From contig JBGPHT010000002.1 of assembly GCA_041484525.1 (NCBI GenBank), positions 57,932 to 121,931 of the forward strand: DNA of 64,000 bases, in the 5' to 3' direction. Positions 1-8,288 of the stretch are shown in pieces. A program made the translations under genes and the position numbers. Every line of letters begins with the position of its first letter. Positions within the stretch are counted from its first letter, which is position 1. The stretch is from JBGPHT01 sp041484525 (lineage in GTDB: Bacteria; Acidobacteriota; Terriglobia; Bryobacterales; Bryobacteraceae). The notes below the pieces were generated by a model, which was given only the letters and a program-made list of their open reading frames with translations, did no database searches and was not told where the DNA came from.

Positions 1-12
1 CAGTCTCCTCAT

Positions 13-40
13 TGTGAGTACGGCTTCGGGCCGTCTCACA
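13..40. other. strong hairpin near the left edge
   Basis: TGTGAG (13-18) pairs with CTCACA (35-40) and ACGGC (20-24) with GCCGT (30-34), around a TTCGG loop with one bulged T. There is no T-run on either side, so it is not a classical Rho-independent terminator. It could end a transcript of a gene lying left of the window, or be an intergenic repeat. Confidence 0.4.
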
Positions 41-103
41 GCATAAACGAACGGGAACGCGGAAAATCGACGCCCCGAACAACTGTGTCATCATTTTCTT
101 AGA

Positions 104-445
104 ATGCTTCTGATTGCCGATGAAGTTTGGATCGCCACTGCTCTTCTGCATTTCGAGCATCCAGACCGCGAAGATTTTGCAGTGCACGAGATTATCGATC
201 GTGCTCGCAAGGAGCACCGGGCCGGTGGGTTGCGCTCGGGTGTCGGGGTCCACGCGTCCTACCACTGCGTAGCTAACAAGCCGCCGAACCCTGGGGCGTA
301 CAGGATGCTGTATGAGACGGCTAAGGGACGGCGCCGTCTGTACCGTGAGGGCGATCGTTCGCAACGCGGAACGGGGCGTGTACGGAGACGCGGACACCTA
401 CGTGCGCCAGTTGCGAGAAGGTTGGGAATGAGCCGAATCTTCTGA
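104..445 (+). CDS. small conserved protein, possible antitoxin-like partner of the PIN remnant
   Basis: This 113-residue reading frame has a convincing first 75-80 residues, rich in acidic/aromatic positions and ending in a motif NKPPNPGAYRMLY. I associate that motif with a conserved HTH-like family found beside toxin genes, but this is memory and not a search. After about base 345 the frame becomes Arg-rich and implausible, while the next frame (stop at 429-431) reads as ordinary protein ending DTYVRQLREGWE. A one-base indel near 345-352 would explain this. It lies just upstream of the PIN-domain fragment, which suggests an eroded toxin-antitoxin pair. Confidence 0.4.
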   Translation: MLLIADEVWIATALLHFEHPDREDFAVHEIIDRARKEHRAGGLRSGVGVHASYHCVANKPPNPGAYRMLYETAKGRRRLYREGDRSQRGTGRVRRRGHLRAPVARRLGMSRIF

Positions 446-498
446 GACACGAGCCGGGTAATCTACCCTGGTCGAAGCGCAGTGCAACCACGGCGCTG

Positions 499-798
499 GT
501 GCAAGAGATCTTACGCCGGATGGTGAAACCGCTCGAATTGAAACTTGGGGAGCTGATCGACCGGTACGAGAAGTTCCTGCACTCGCCAGGTGTCGAGTTG
601 CTTTCCTTCGACGCGGCTGCCGCGCGGCTCTATGCTGAGATTCGCCTGGACCGCTCGATTCGCCCGCCGGACGCAATCCAACTCGCTTGTGCGGCTGCGG
701 CGGGCACCGATTTGTTTGTTACGAACGATGCCCACCTGAGCCGCAAGAATATTACCGGGATCGACTTTATCGTTCCGTTACAGCAAGTCTATCTGTAA
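499..798 (+). pseudogene. PIN-domain (VapC-like) toxin, N-terminally truncated
   Basis: The 99 residues match the C-terminal two thirds of a VapC-type PIN ribonuclease. The acidic motif PPDAIQLACA and the following LFVTNDAHLSRK (conserved T-N-D) are visible near residues 52-77. The N-terminal strand with the first catalytic Asp is missing: the frame starts at a GTG, and the codons upstream (back to about 421) do not encode it. It is therefore probably inactive, unless the missing part was lost through an indel. Together with 104-445 it looks like a degraded toxin-antitoxin locus. Confidence 0.55.
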
Positions 799-807
799 TT
801 GCGACCG

Positions 808-1500
808 TCACTGCGCGGCGATTTGAAAAGTGCCGAGGAAGCTGCTGCGCCGCAGCCGATTGTGCCACGTTTGACCGAGGCCGTCTCCCTGGTAGGAGTT
901 TTCCTGCGTGTAGGCCGGCATGGCATGTTCCAGCTTGTCGTTCAGCGGCGGATAGAAGGTCTCTTCGTTGCCGCACATATGGTCCGCATCGCTCATCGAC
1001 CGGGTGCGGATTGCGGCCAGGGTGCCGGCAGTCAAACTGGCAGTGCCGCGGTGGATGTTGCCGTTCTCGATTGTCAGCTCGATGGGAGCGGTGTCGACCT
1101 TCACCACGTTCTTCAACAGATCGCCAGCCATGTACTTCGCGAAGCTGGAGAGTGCATCGCGCTGCTCGGCGGACGCGCGGTCGTCCAGGATCAGCACGGC
1201 CGTCGCGCGATTCACCGGCTGATAGACGTCGCCGAGCGTGTGCTCGGTGCGGATCACGCCGACCACGGAGAGCCCTTCCAGGCTGACGCCGTGCCACGTG
1301 CCGTCGTTGATCTTCCAGCCGAAGACGGCTTGCTTGCCGGCCATATCGACTTCACCGTTGGCGAAGCACGGGCCGGTGAAGACATCGGAAGTCCGAGCTT
1401 CGATGTAGTTGCCGTGGACGGGTCGGGCGGGGAGCCCTTCGGAAAAGGAAACAGCAGCAGTTGCCAGCACGAATGCGGCAGTACCTAGAACTTTCAGCAT
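808..1500 (-). CDS. secreted DUF1326-like protein
   Basis: The 230-residue protein starts at ATG 1500 with a signal peptide (MLKVLGTAAFVLATAAVSFSE). The body has the DUF1326 pattern: an N-terminal G-x-Y-x-E-A-R strand with one Cys in TGPCFANG, a central KINDGTWHGVSLEGLSVVGV segment and a D-D-R-A-S-A-E-Q-R-D-A-L stretch. The family's biochemical role is unknown. It follows the molybdenum oxidoreductase genes in the same direction, 95 bp after the small Cys-rich gene, so it may be co-transcribed with them or have its own promoter. Confidence 0.6.
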   Translation of the reverse strand: MLKVLGTAAFVLATAAVSFSEGLPARPVHGNYIEARTSDVFTGPCFANGEVDMAGKQAVFGWKINDGTWHGVSLEGLSVVGVIRTEHTLGDVYQPVNRATAVLILDDRASAEQRDALSSFAKYMAGDLLKNVVKVDTAPIELTIENGNIHRGTASLTAGTLAAIRTRSMSDADHMCGNEETFYPPLNDKLEHAMPAYTQENSYQGDGLGQTWHNRLRRSSFLGTFQIAAQ

Positions 1501-1595
1501 CCCAGTTTCTCCCTCGATTGATTATAGCGTTAAAAGCAATAAGGCCCCATTCCCCTCACGGTCAGGACCGCTGAGGGAGCGAGGCCTATTCCCAA

Positions 1596-1799
1596 TCACA
1601 AGGCTTCGTAACACGCCCGGGCGGGACTGCATTCGAACTCGTCGACCTGCTTCCCATCCGGACCAAAGGGTTTATAGGTGTGCTGGCACCAGTAGGCAGT
1701 ATCGTTGCAGCGCTGGACGGTCGGGTCCCAGTCCGCCTCGATGTACATGCCCTTGATGCGCAGCTTCTCACAGCGATTTTTGCTGAGCTTGGTCTCCAT
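1596..1799 (-). CDS. small Cys-rich hypothetical protein
   Basis: This 67-residue protein has five cysteines (near residues 10, 31, 38, 57 and 63) and no signal peptide. Its ATG lies only 3 bp after the stop of the FAD-subunit gene, so it is very likely translated from the same mRNA as the aldehyde oxidoreductase. Cysteine spacing and location would suit a small metal/Fe-S or maturation accessory, but that is inference; I do not recognise the family. Confidence 0.55.
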   Translation of the reverse strand: METKLSKNRCEKLRIKGMYIEADWDPTVQRCNDTAYWCQHTYKPFGPDGKQVDEFECSPARACYEAL

Positions 1800-1802
1800 G
1801 GA

Positions 1803-2780
1803 CTACGCCTTCGTTTTCACCGCCTGCAGCAACGCGCGCTTCACGGCCACTCGCGCGAGTTGTACCTTATATGCGTTCTGGCTGAGCGGTCTGGCGGCGG
1901 TTACGGCCGCTTTGCCGGCGGCCTCGGCGGTCGCCTCTGTAATGGTCTTGCCTACCAATGCCTGGGCGGCTTCGGGGCACTCCCACGGCGTGGGCGCCAC
2001 GTGGCCCAGCACCACCTTGGCGCTCGCCACACTGCTGCCCTTCATGGTCAGGACCACGGATGCGGCGGCCAGGGGCCAATCCAGCGCCTCCTTCTGCCGC
2101 ACCTCGTAGGTCGAGCTGATCGTCGTGCTCGCGGGCACGATGATTTCCGTCAACAGCTCGTTGGGCCGAAGGTCGATTTCGCGCGCCGTTTCGCTCGCCG
2201 GCGACACGAAGAACTTCGACACCGCCACTTCACGCGAGCCTTTCGCCGACACCAGTTTCACCCGCGCGCCCAGCGCCACCAGCGCCGGACCCAGGCTGGA
2301 AGCACTCACGAAGTGAGCCGGACCGCCGCCGAAGATGGCGTGGTATTTGTTCTCCCCGCCCGTCACCAGCGACTTGCCGTCCTTAGTGCCGAAAAGGCCG
2401 AAACCCTGCCGGTAATACCAGCAGCGCGGCCGCTGGCAGAGGTCGCCGCCCGCCGTCCCCATGTGCCGGATCTGCGGGCTGGGAATGCCGCCCGCCGCGT
2501 CCGAGAGCGACGGGTACATTTTCCGAACGTCGGCGTTTTTCGCCAGCTCATCCATGGTGACCAGGGCGCCGATACGCAGCCCTTGCGCCGTCTTGTGGAT
2601 GCCGCCGAGTTCCTTGATGTTCTTGATATTCACCACGCGCTTGGGCGTGTGAATGTGGTCTTTCATTAGACTGATAAGGTCGGTGCCGCCGGCGAGCACG
2701 TCGGCTTCGCCCCACTGCGCGCCGAGCATGCCCACGGCCTCTTGAACGGTTGCGGGATTGGCGTATGCGAAGCGTTCCAT
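1803..2780 (-). CDS. FAD-binding subunit of xanthine dehydrogenase-family oxidoreductase (YagS/PaoB type)
   Basis: The 325-residue medium subunit passes electrons between the Fe-S subunit and an acceptor. The N-terminal FAD-binding signature is present (LAGGTDLISLMK near residue 30; TAGGDLCQRPRC near 109-120), followed by a CO-dehydrogenase-flavoprotein C-terminal domain. As in PaoB, there is a loop after the second FAD motif with the RCWYY sequence. In PaoB that loop binds an extra [4Fe-4S] cluster. Here only CQRPRC remains and the later cluster cysteines are replaced, so the cluster is probably absent. The start ATG shares one base with the stop of the molybdenum subunit (TAATG), implying coupling. 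Confidence 0.88.
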   Translation of the reverse strand: MERFAYANPATVQEAVGMLGAQWGEADVLAGGTDLISLMKDHIHTPKRVVNIKNIKELGGIHKTAQGLRIGALVTMDELAKNADVRKMYPSLSDAAGGIPSPQIRHMGTAGGDLCQRPRCWYYRQGFGLFGTKDGKSLVTGGENKYHAIFGGGPAHFVSASSLGPALVALGARVKLVSAKGSREVAVSKFFVSPASETAREIDLRPNELLTEIIVPASTTISSTYEVRQKEALDWPLAAASVVLTMKGSSVASAKVVLGHVAPTPWECPEAAQALVGKTITEATAEAAGKAAVTAARPLSQNAYKVQLARVAVKRALLQAVKTKA

Positions 2781-4936
2781 TAGATTGTCCTCCCATCAAG
2801 CGCGTTGAGCACGTGATCGGGCGTCATGGGGATGCTTGGAACCCGTACGCCGATCGCATTGGCGACGGCATTTCCCACCGCCGCGCAGATGCCGATGGCC
2901 GGTGGTTCGCCCAAGCCGATCACACCGCGCTTATCATTCTCTTCGCGGACATCCATGTGGACGACAAGGTCGCCGATGTCGGCGATGCCGGCCAGTTTGT
3001 AGAACTCCATCTCGGCGTTCAGCATGCGGCCGGTCTGGTCGTCCATGATGCGCTCTTCGAACAGCGCCGTCCCGATGCCCATGATGACTGCGCCGTACAC
3101 CTGGCTCTCCGCCAGCCGCGGATTCACCACCAGGCCGCAATCCTGTACGGCCACGAAGCGGTTCACCTTGACGACGCCGGTTTCGACATCCACCGAAACG
3201 TCGGCAATCTGCACGCCGCCCGTGCCCTGGTCGGTGAGCCCCTTCATCGGGGTGCGGCGCTGGTGCTCGCCCATCTCCGCGATTGCGGTGGTGCCGAGCT
3301 TGCGGCAGGCGGCCTGCCACGTGAGGTTCTTGCTGGCGTCGCCCTTCACCTGGATGCGGCTATCCACCGCTTCCAACTGTTCGGGCTGTACGCCGAGTGA
3401 AGGCGCCACGGCTTCGTACAGCTTGGCGAGCGCGTTCATCGTCGACTTGCGCGTGGACGCGGAAACTCCGCCCACCGTCGTGGAACCGCCCGAGGCGCTG
3501 TCGCGCGGCAGACTGTTGGTGCCGATCTCGAGCTTGATGGCGTTCATCGGCAGGCCCAGGCTCTCCGCCGCCACCTGCGTGATGACGGTACGGGTGCCGG
3601 TCCCCAGATCCTGCGTGCCGATCTGCACCAGCACTGTGCCGTCGGGATTGATTGTCGTCCGGCATTGACTGTCGTGACCCTGCCCGGCCCACGCGTTGAT
3701 GGCGATGCCAAGGCCGCGCTTCACTGTACCGGGGGTCTGGCCGCGCGGCTTCCAAAGCCGCTTCCATTCCGACAGCTCCGCCGCCTTGTCGAGTTGCGTG
3801 CGGTAGAGTTCCACGCGCGCCTCTGGGGCGTAGCCCATCGTCTTTTTGAAAACTTCGAGCGGGTCCATCCCGATCTTGGCGGCGAAGTCTTCGATGGCGC
3901 AGCACGTCAGGTACGACGCCTGCTGGTTGTTGGGCGCGCGCCAGGCACGCTGCGGACCGGCATTGACCGAGACCGACGTGTGGACTTTGCGGATGTTGGG
4001 AATCCGATCCACCACGTACGGCAGTGGAGGCGGTCCGACCGTGCCGAAACCGCCCGTACCCCACGATGCCGACTGCCACGCCGTGATGGTGCCGTCTTTC
4101 TTTCCGCCGATCTTGATCTGCGCATAGGCCGAGGGCCGGTTGCCGGCGATCATCTGCTCGGTGGCGCGATCCAGGAACAGCTTGACGGGAGCGCCGCCCG
4201 CCTTCTTCGAAAGGTTGGCTCCCACTTCGCCCCAGGAATCCGCCGCGAACTTGCTGCCGAAGCCGCCGCCGATGTAGTCCATCTGGACTTTGATATTGGT
4301 CACCGGAACGCCGATGTTCGGAGCCAGCGAGCCGGCGTAGTTGGTGACATCCTGCGTGGAGGGCCATACGGTGACCTGATCGCCGCGAACCTGCGTGACC
4401 TGGCCGTGCGGCTCGAGGCAGCAGTGCGTCACCACCGGGATGCCGTACTTGCCTTCGGAGACCACTTCGGCTTGCTGGAACGCCTGGTCGGGATCGCCGG
4501 TGACGCCTTCACCGGCCTGCTTGCCGCGGGTTCCCACTTTGCTCAGGTCGGCTTCCTTCACCATGTGCGGAAGCACTTCGTAATCGACCTTGATCTTGCG
4601 GCAGGCATCGCGCGCCTGCTCTTCGGTGACGGCGGCGACGGCGGCGATTTCCCAGCCCTGATACTGGATCTCAGAACCGGCCTTGCCCAGCTTGCAGATT
4701 TCGACGGCCTTCACGCCGGGCATCTTTTCCGCTTCGCTGGTATCGATGCTCTTGATGCGAGCGTGCGCGTACGGGCTGGTGAGATAGGCGCCGAACAGGA
4801 GGCCAAGCGGATTCTGGTCGGACGAATACTTGGCGCGGCCCGTCGACTTCTGCGGACCGTCGAGACGTTTCTCGCGCTGGCCCATCAACTTCCGTTTATC
4901 CATCGGCGGCCAGGAATAGTCGGGGGTGTTAGCCAT
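2780..4936 (-). CDS. molybdopterin-binding catalytic subunit of aldehyde oxidoreductase (YagR/PaoC type)
   Basis: The 718-residue protein carries the xanthine dehydrogenase-family molybdenum-cofactor domains: GGGFGSKF near residues 224-231, QRAWRAPNNQ near 334-343 and the catalytic Glu in VIGLGEPPA near 677-685. The length fits the single-subunit PaoC class, which oxidises aldehydes to carboxylic acids with water as the oxygen source. It has no signal of its own; in this system the Tat signal on the Fe-S subunit exports the folded trimer. Its start overlaps the Fe-S subunit stop by 8 nt. Substrate cannot be read from the sequence. No XdhC-type maturation gene is seen next to it. Confidence 0.92.
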   Translation of the reverse strand: MANTPDYSWPPMDKRKLMGQREKRLDGPQKSTGRAKYSSDQNPLGLLFGAYLTSPYAHARIKSIDTSEAEKMPGVKAVEICKLGKAGSEIQYQGWEIAAVAAVTEEQARDACRKIKVDYEVLPHMVKEADLSKVGTRGKQAGEGVTGDPDQAFQQAEVVSEGKYGIPVVTHCCLEPHGQVTQVRGDQVTVWPSTQDVTNYAGSLAPNIGVPVTNIKVQMDYIGGGFGSKFAADSWGEVGANLSKKAGGAPVKLFLDRATEQMIAGNRPSAYAQIKIGGKKDGTITAWQSASWGTGGFGTVGPPPLPYVVDRIPNIRKVHTSVSVNAGPQRAWRAPNNQQASYLTCCAIEDFAAKIGMDPLEVFKKTMGYAPEARVELYRTQLDKAAELSEWKRLWKPRGQTPGTVKRGLGIAINAWAGQGHDSQCRTTINPDGTVLVQIGTQDLGTGTRTVITQVAAESLGLPMNAIKLEIGTNSLPRDSASGGSTTVGGVSASTRKSTMNALAKLYEAVAPSLGVQPEQLEAVDSRIQVKGDASKNLTWQAACRKLGTTAIAEMGEHQRRTPMKGLTDQGTGGVQIADVSVDVETGVVKVNRFVAVQDCGLVVNPRLAESQVYGAVIMGIGTALFEERIMDDQTGRMLNAEMEFYKLAGIADIGDLVVHMDVREENDKRGVIGLGEPPAIGICAAVGNAVANAIGVRVPSIPMTPDHVLNALDGRTI

Positions 4937-5570
4937 TGGAGCGTCCTTTCATCTGGCTGGCAGCGTCGAGCACGGCCTGGCGGACACCCATATAGGTGCC
5001 GCAGCGGCAGAGATTGCCGCCGAGTCCGTGCTTCACGTCTTCCATGGTTGGGTTGGGGTGCTCGTCGAGGAAGCCTTTGCACGCCATCACGAAGCCGGGC
5101 GTGCAGTAGCCGCACTGCTGCGCGTCGTCATTGACGAAGGCAGCGGAAATGGGGTGCATCTGGTTGCCGGTCGAAAGGCCTTCGATGGTGTCGATCTTCT
5201 TGCCCTGCGCGTCGATGGCGAGCACGGTGCAACTGTAGACCGTCTTGCCGTCGAGCATAACGGTGCAGGCCCCGCAGGTGCCGCGGTCGCAGACGCGCTT
5301 GGCGCCCGTCAGGTCGAGGTAATTTCGCATGGCGTCGAGCAGCGTCACGCGCGGCTCGACGGTAACTTTCGTGGGCTTGCCGTTGATGTTGAGCGTGATC
5401 GGAACCGCGTCCGGTCCTGCGACGCTCGGTTCAGCGGCGACCGCTTCTTGTTCGAGCAGGCCTACTGTTCCGAGCGCGCCGGTGGAGAGTCCAACACCGC
5501 GGATGAACCCGCGGCGGGAGAATCCGCTCTTCGGCTTGCCCGGAAGTTCGGGATCTTTTCTTGAGCTCAC
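4929..5570 (-). CDS. Tat-exported [2Fe-2S] subunit of aldehyde oxidoreductase (YagT/PaoA type)
   Basis: The 213-residue protein begins with a twin-arginine signal (SRRGFIRGVGLSTGALG, residues 18-34). A plant-ferredoxin-like domain with cysteines in CDRGTCGACTV (residues 114-124) follows, then the C-terminal [2Fe-2S]-binding domain with CGYCTPGF and NLCRCGTYMG. All eight expected ligands of the two [2Fe-2S] clusters appear present. It is the first gene of the operon running to the FAD subunit and the small Cys-rich protein, and its signal peptide should carry the whole complex to the periplasm. Confidence 0.93.
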   Translation of the reverse strand: MSSRKDPELPGKPKSGFSRRGFIRGVGLSTGALGTVGLLEQEAVAAEPSVAGPDAVPITLNINGKPTKVTVEPRVTLLDAMRNYLDLTGAKRVCDRGTCGACTVMLDGKTVYSCTVLAIDAQGKKIDTIEGLSTGNQMHPISAAFVNDDAQQCGYCTPGFVMACKGFLDEHPNPTMEDVKHGLGGNLCRCGTYMGVRQAVLDAASQMKGRSNG

Positions 5571-5725
5571 CAGACACCTACCTTTCGTGTCGTTACCTTA
5601 ATGTTCGGAGAAACCATGTCAAATATATCAAATGCCGGGCCCCTCGTGTCTGCCCGGTTGGCCAATCTTTGGGACATTCCCCGGCTCACATATAATGACT
5701 GTACCGGCCGGGGAGGGGCCGCTCT

Positions 5726-6094
5726 ATGCGTCGACTCGCGCTGTTCCTCATGATCGCGTCGCTGGCATTGGCCGGCGAACTGACGGGAAAGTGGTCCGGC
5801 ACTTTTGTGAATACCAGCACTCCGGGCGGCTCTGGACAGACGACCGGCACATACATGGACTTGAAGCTTTCCGGGCAGACTGTAACAGGGACCGCCGGGC
5901 CGGACGAGACACGCCAAATGGAAATCAGCAACGGCAAGCTGGCGGGGAAGAAGCTGACCTTCGACGTGGTGCAGCCTGAGGGAACGCTGAAGTTCGACCT
6001 GACCTTCGACGGCGAAAGCCTCCAGGGCGCCGCTTCGGCGGAAATTGACGGCAAGCGGATGTCCGCGAAACTCGATCTGAAGCGCAAGCCATAA
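5726..6094 (+). CDS. small secreted beta-rich protein of unknown function
   Basis: The 122-residue protein has a clear signal peptide (MRRLALFLMIASLALAGE) followed by alternating polar/hydrophobic strands and repeated G-K-W / G-x-x-L-x-G patterns typical of a small periplasmic beta-barrel or sandwich. I do not recognise a named family. It is divergent from the molybdenum oxidoreductase operon and ends 7 bp before the aldo/keto reductase, with which it probably shares a transcript. Confidence 0.6.
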   Translation: MRRLALFLMIASLALAGELTGKWSGTFVNTSTPGGSGQTTGTYMDLKLSGQTVTGTAGPDETRQMEISNGKLAGKKLTFDVVQPEGTLKFDLTFDGESLQGAASAEIDGKRMSAKLDLKRKP

Positions 6095-6101
6095 CCGTTA
6101 C

Positions 6102-7082
6102 ATGAACACTCATCCACTCGGCTCCTCCGCCCTTTCGGTTTCCACCATCGCCCTCGGTTGCATGGGGATGTCGGGCATGTACGGTCCCGCCGACGAGGCC
6201 GAGAGCATCGCCACCATTCACGCTGCCATCGACGCCGGCATCAACCTTCTCGATACCGGCGATTTCTACGGCATGGGGCACAATGAGATGCTGCTCGGGC
6301 GTGCGCTCCGTGGGCGCCGCGACCAGGTGCTGCTGTCGGTCAAGTTCGGCGCCATGCGCTCGCCCACGGGAGAGTTCACCGGCGTGGATGGACGTCCGCA
6401 GTCGGTAAAAAACTTTGCGGCGTACTCCTTGCAGCGGCTCGGCACGGACCACATCGACATCTATCGCCTGTCGCGCGTCGATCCGCAGGTGCCGATCGAA
6501 GAGACCATCGGCGCCATCGCGGACCTGGTGCGGTCGGGGCACGTGCGTGCGATCGGCCTCTCCGAAGCGGGCGCCGGTACCGTGCGGCGGGCACTGGCAA
6601 CCCATCCGATCGCCGATCTACAGATCGAGTACTCGCTGGTCAGCCGCGGGATCGAGCGCGAGATTCTGCCCACCGTCCGCGAGCTCGGAATTGCGGTGAC
6701 GGCCTACGGTGTGCTCTCGCGGGGATTGTTGAGCGGCTCGCGGCCGGCGGCGCATGGCGATTTCCGGATGCACTTGCCGCGCTTCAGCGGCCCCAATTTC
6801 GATCGCAACCAACAGCTCGTTCAGATACTGGGCAGCTTGGCCGCGGATCGAGGCGCGACAGCGTCCCAGATCGCGGTCGCGTGGGTACTCGCGAAGGGCG
6901 CGGACATCATCCCGGTGATCGGAGCCCGGACGCGCCGCCAGTTGGAAGAATCGATAGGCGCGCTCGAGATTCAACTCAGCGGCGAGGAGATCGCCCGCCT
7001 GGAACACGCCATCGATCCATCCGAAGTTGCCGGAACACGCTACGACGAACGGCAGATGAAGATGCTCGACAGCGAGCGCTGA
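6102..7082 (+). CDS. aldo/keto reductase
   Basis: The 326-residue (alpha/beta)8 NAD(P)H-dependent reductase shows the family motifs: LGCMGMSGMYG at the N-terminus, LLDTGDFYGMGHNE (catalytic Asp and Tyr, near residues 50-58), LSVKFG (catalytic Lys) and the C-terminal cofactor motif VIPVIGARTRRQLEES. The position that normally holds the catalytic His (Y-x-x-H-R-x-D-P) reads YRLSRVDP, a variant also found in a large AKR subgroup. No signal peptide, so cytoplasmic. Substrate unknown. Confidence 0.88.
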   Translation: MNTHPLGSSALSVSTIALGCMGMSGMYGPADEAESIATIHAAIDAGINLLDTGDFYGMGHNEMLLGRALRGRRDQVLLSVKFGAMRSPTGEFTGVDGRPQSVKNFAAYSLQRLGTDHIDIYRLSRVDPQVPIEETIGAIADLVRSGHVRAIGLSEAGAGTVRRALATHPIADLQIEYSLVSRGIEREILPTVRELGIAVTAYGVLSRGLLSGSRPAAHGDFRMHLPRFSGPNFDRNQQLVQILGSLAADRGATASQIAVAWVLAKGADIIPVIGARTRRQLEESIGALEIQLSGEEIARLEHAIDPSEVAGTRYDERQMKMLDSER

Positions 7083-7203
7083 CGCCCCCGCGCGCCCTGT
7101 TTCCGTCAGCGGCCATCCAGCCGATCTCCCGGCATCGGACGGCAGGGCGCGTACGGTTCCACGTCTTTCGCGTGTTTCGGCCGCCGCAGTATGATGGAAT
7201 GCG

Positions 7204-8241
7204 ATGCTGAGATTCTCCTTCTTCCTTCTGGCCGCGGCGGCCTACGCAGCGCCGTGCATCACAGCGAATCCGTCCTGCACGGAGTGGGTGACGTTGGCGG
7301 GCGGGCCGTCGCGTTCGCTGATCTACCGCAGCTATCCGCTGGAGACGAAGAACGAGAAGATCACCCGCGCCCTGGTGATGCTGCACGGCGCCCAGCGCGA
7401 TGCCGACAACTACTTCCGCACGGCGGTGGCGGCGGCATTTCTGGGCGATGCGCTCGAAGACACCGTGGTGATCGCGCCCCGATTCGCATCGAATAGCGGG
7501 GCCGGGCGTGGGGGATCCGGCTGCCAGGACGCGCTGGCGCAGTACGAAGTCAACTGGCCCTGCGGCGGCGACAGTTGGCGCTCCGGCGGCGTTGCCACCA
7601 ACAACGACAAGCTGACGTCCTACGATCTGGCCGACGAGATCCTGCGCAAACTGGCGCAGAAGAGCGTGTTTCCCAATCTCAAGGCGATCGTGGTAGCCGG
7701 CCACTCGGCCGGCGGGCAATTCGTAATGCGTTACGAGATGGCTAACAAGATCCACGAAAAGTTGGGCGTCGCGATCACTTATATAGTGTCGAACCCCTCG
7801 AGCTACGCGTACCTGGATGCCACGCGGCCGAACGCCGACGTCAAGTTCGGCAGGTTCGGCGATGGCCGGAACTGCACCACTTTCGACCAATGGCCGTACG
7901 GTCTGCAGAACCGCTCCGGCTATTCCGCCAGGCTGAGCGATGACGAGTTGAAGAAGCAGTTGGCGTCGCGGCCCGTGACTTACCTACTGGGCGAGCTCGA
8001 CATCCTGCCGCTGGCCGGCTTCGATTCCTCCTGCCCGGCGATGGCCCAGGGCGCCACGCGGCTGGCGCGCGGCCAGGCGTTCGCCACCTACGTCAACACA
8101 AAATTCGACGCGCAGCATAAGTCACAGGTGGTACCGCTTTGCGGCCACAATGCGCGGTGCATGTTCACAGCCGAGCCGGCGCTGGCTCTGCTGTTCCCTA
8201 AATGGCCAGTACTCGATCGAATAGATCGATGGCAATTTTGA
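7204..8241 (+). CDS. secreted alpha/beta hydrolase
   Basis: The 345-residue protein has a signal peptide (MLRFSFFLLAAAAYAAPC), an early LVMLHGA oxyanion-hole strand near residue 60, a nucleophile elbow GHSAGG near residue 168 and a late VVPLCGHNARCMF segment that supplies the likely catalytic His. These fit a serine esterase/hydrolase of the alpha/beta fold with several conserved Cys pairs, expected for an exported enzyme. The substrate is not identifiable. It is separated from the aldo/keto reductase by 121 bp. Confidence 0.75.
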   Translation: MLRFSFFLLAAAAYAAPCITANPSCTEWVTLAGGPSRSLIYRSYPLETKNEKITRALVMLHGAQRDADNYFRTAVAAAFLGDALEDTVVIAPRFASNSGAGRGGSGCQDALAQYEVNWPCGGDSWRSGGVATNNDKLTSYDLADEILRKLAQKSVFPNLKAIVVAGHSAGGQFVMRYEMANKIHEKLGVAITYIVSNPSSYAYLDATRPNADVKFGRFGDGRNCTTFDQWPYGLQNRSGYSARLSDDELKKQLASRPVTYLLGELDILPLAGFDSSCPAMAQGATRLARGQAFATYVNTKFDAQHKSQVVPLCGHNARCMFTAEPALALLFPKWPVLDRIDRWQF

Positions 8242-8288
8242 TGGAACTGTAATGAATTCCGTTGCTATACTGCGGGGACCTCTCCATT

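Noticed and set aside
3665..5134. 489-codon plus-strand open frame
   Set aside because: Antisense of the molybdenum and Fe-S subunits, whose catalytic motifs are clear.
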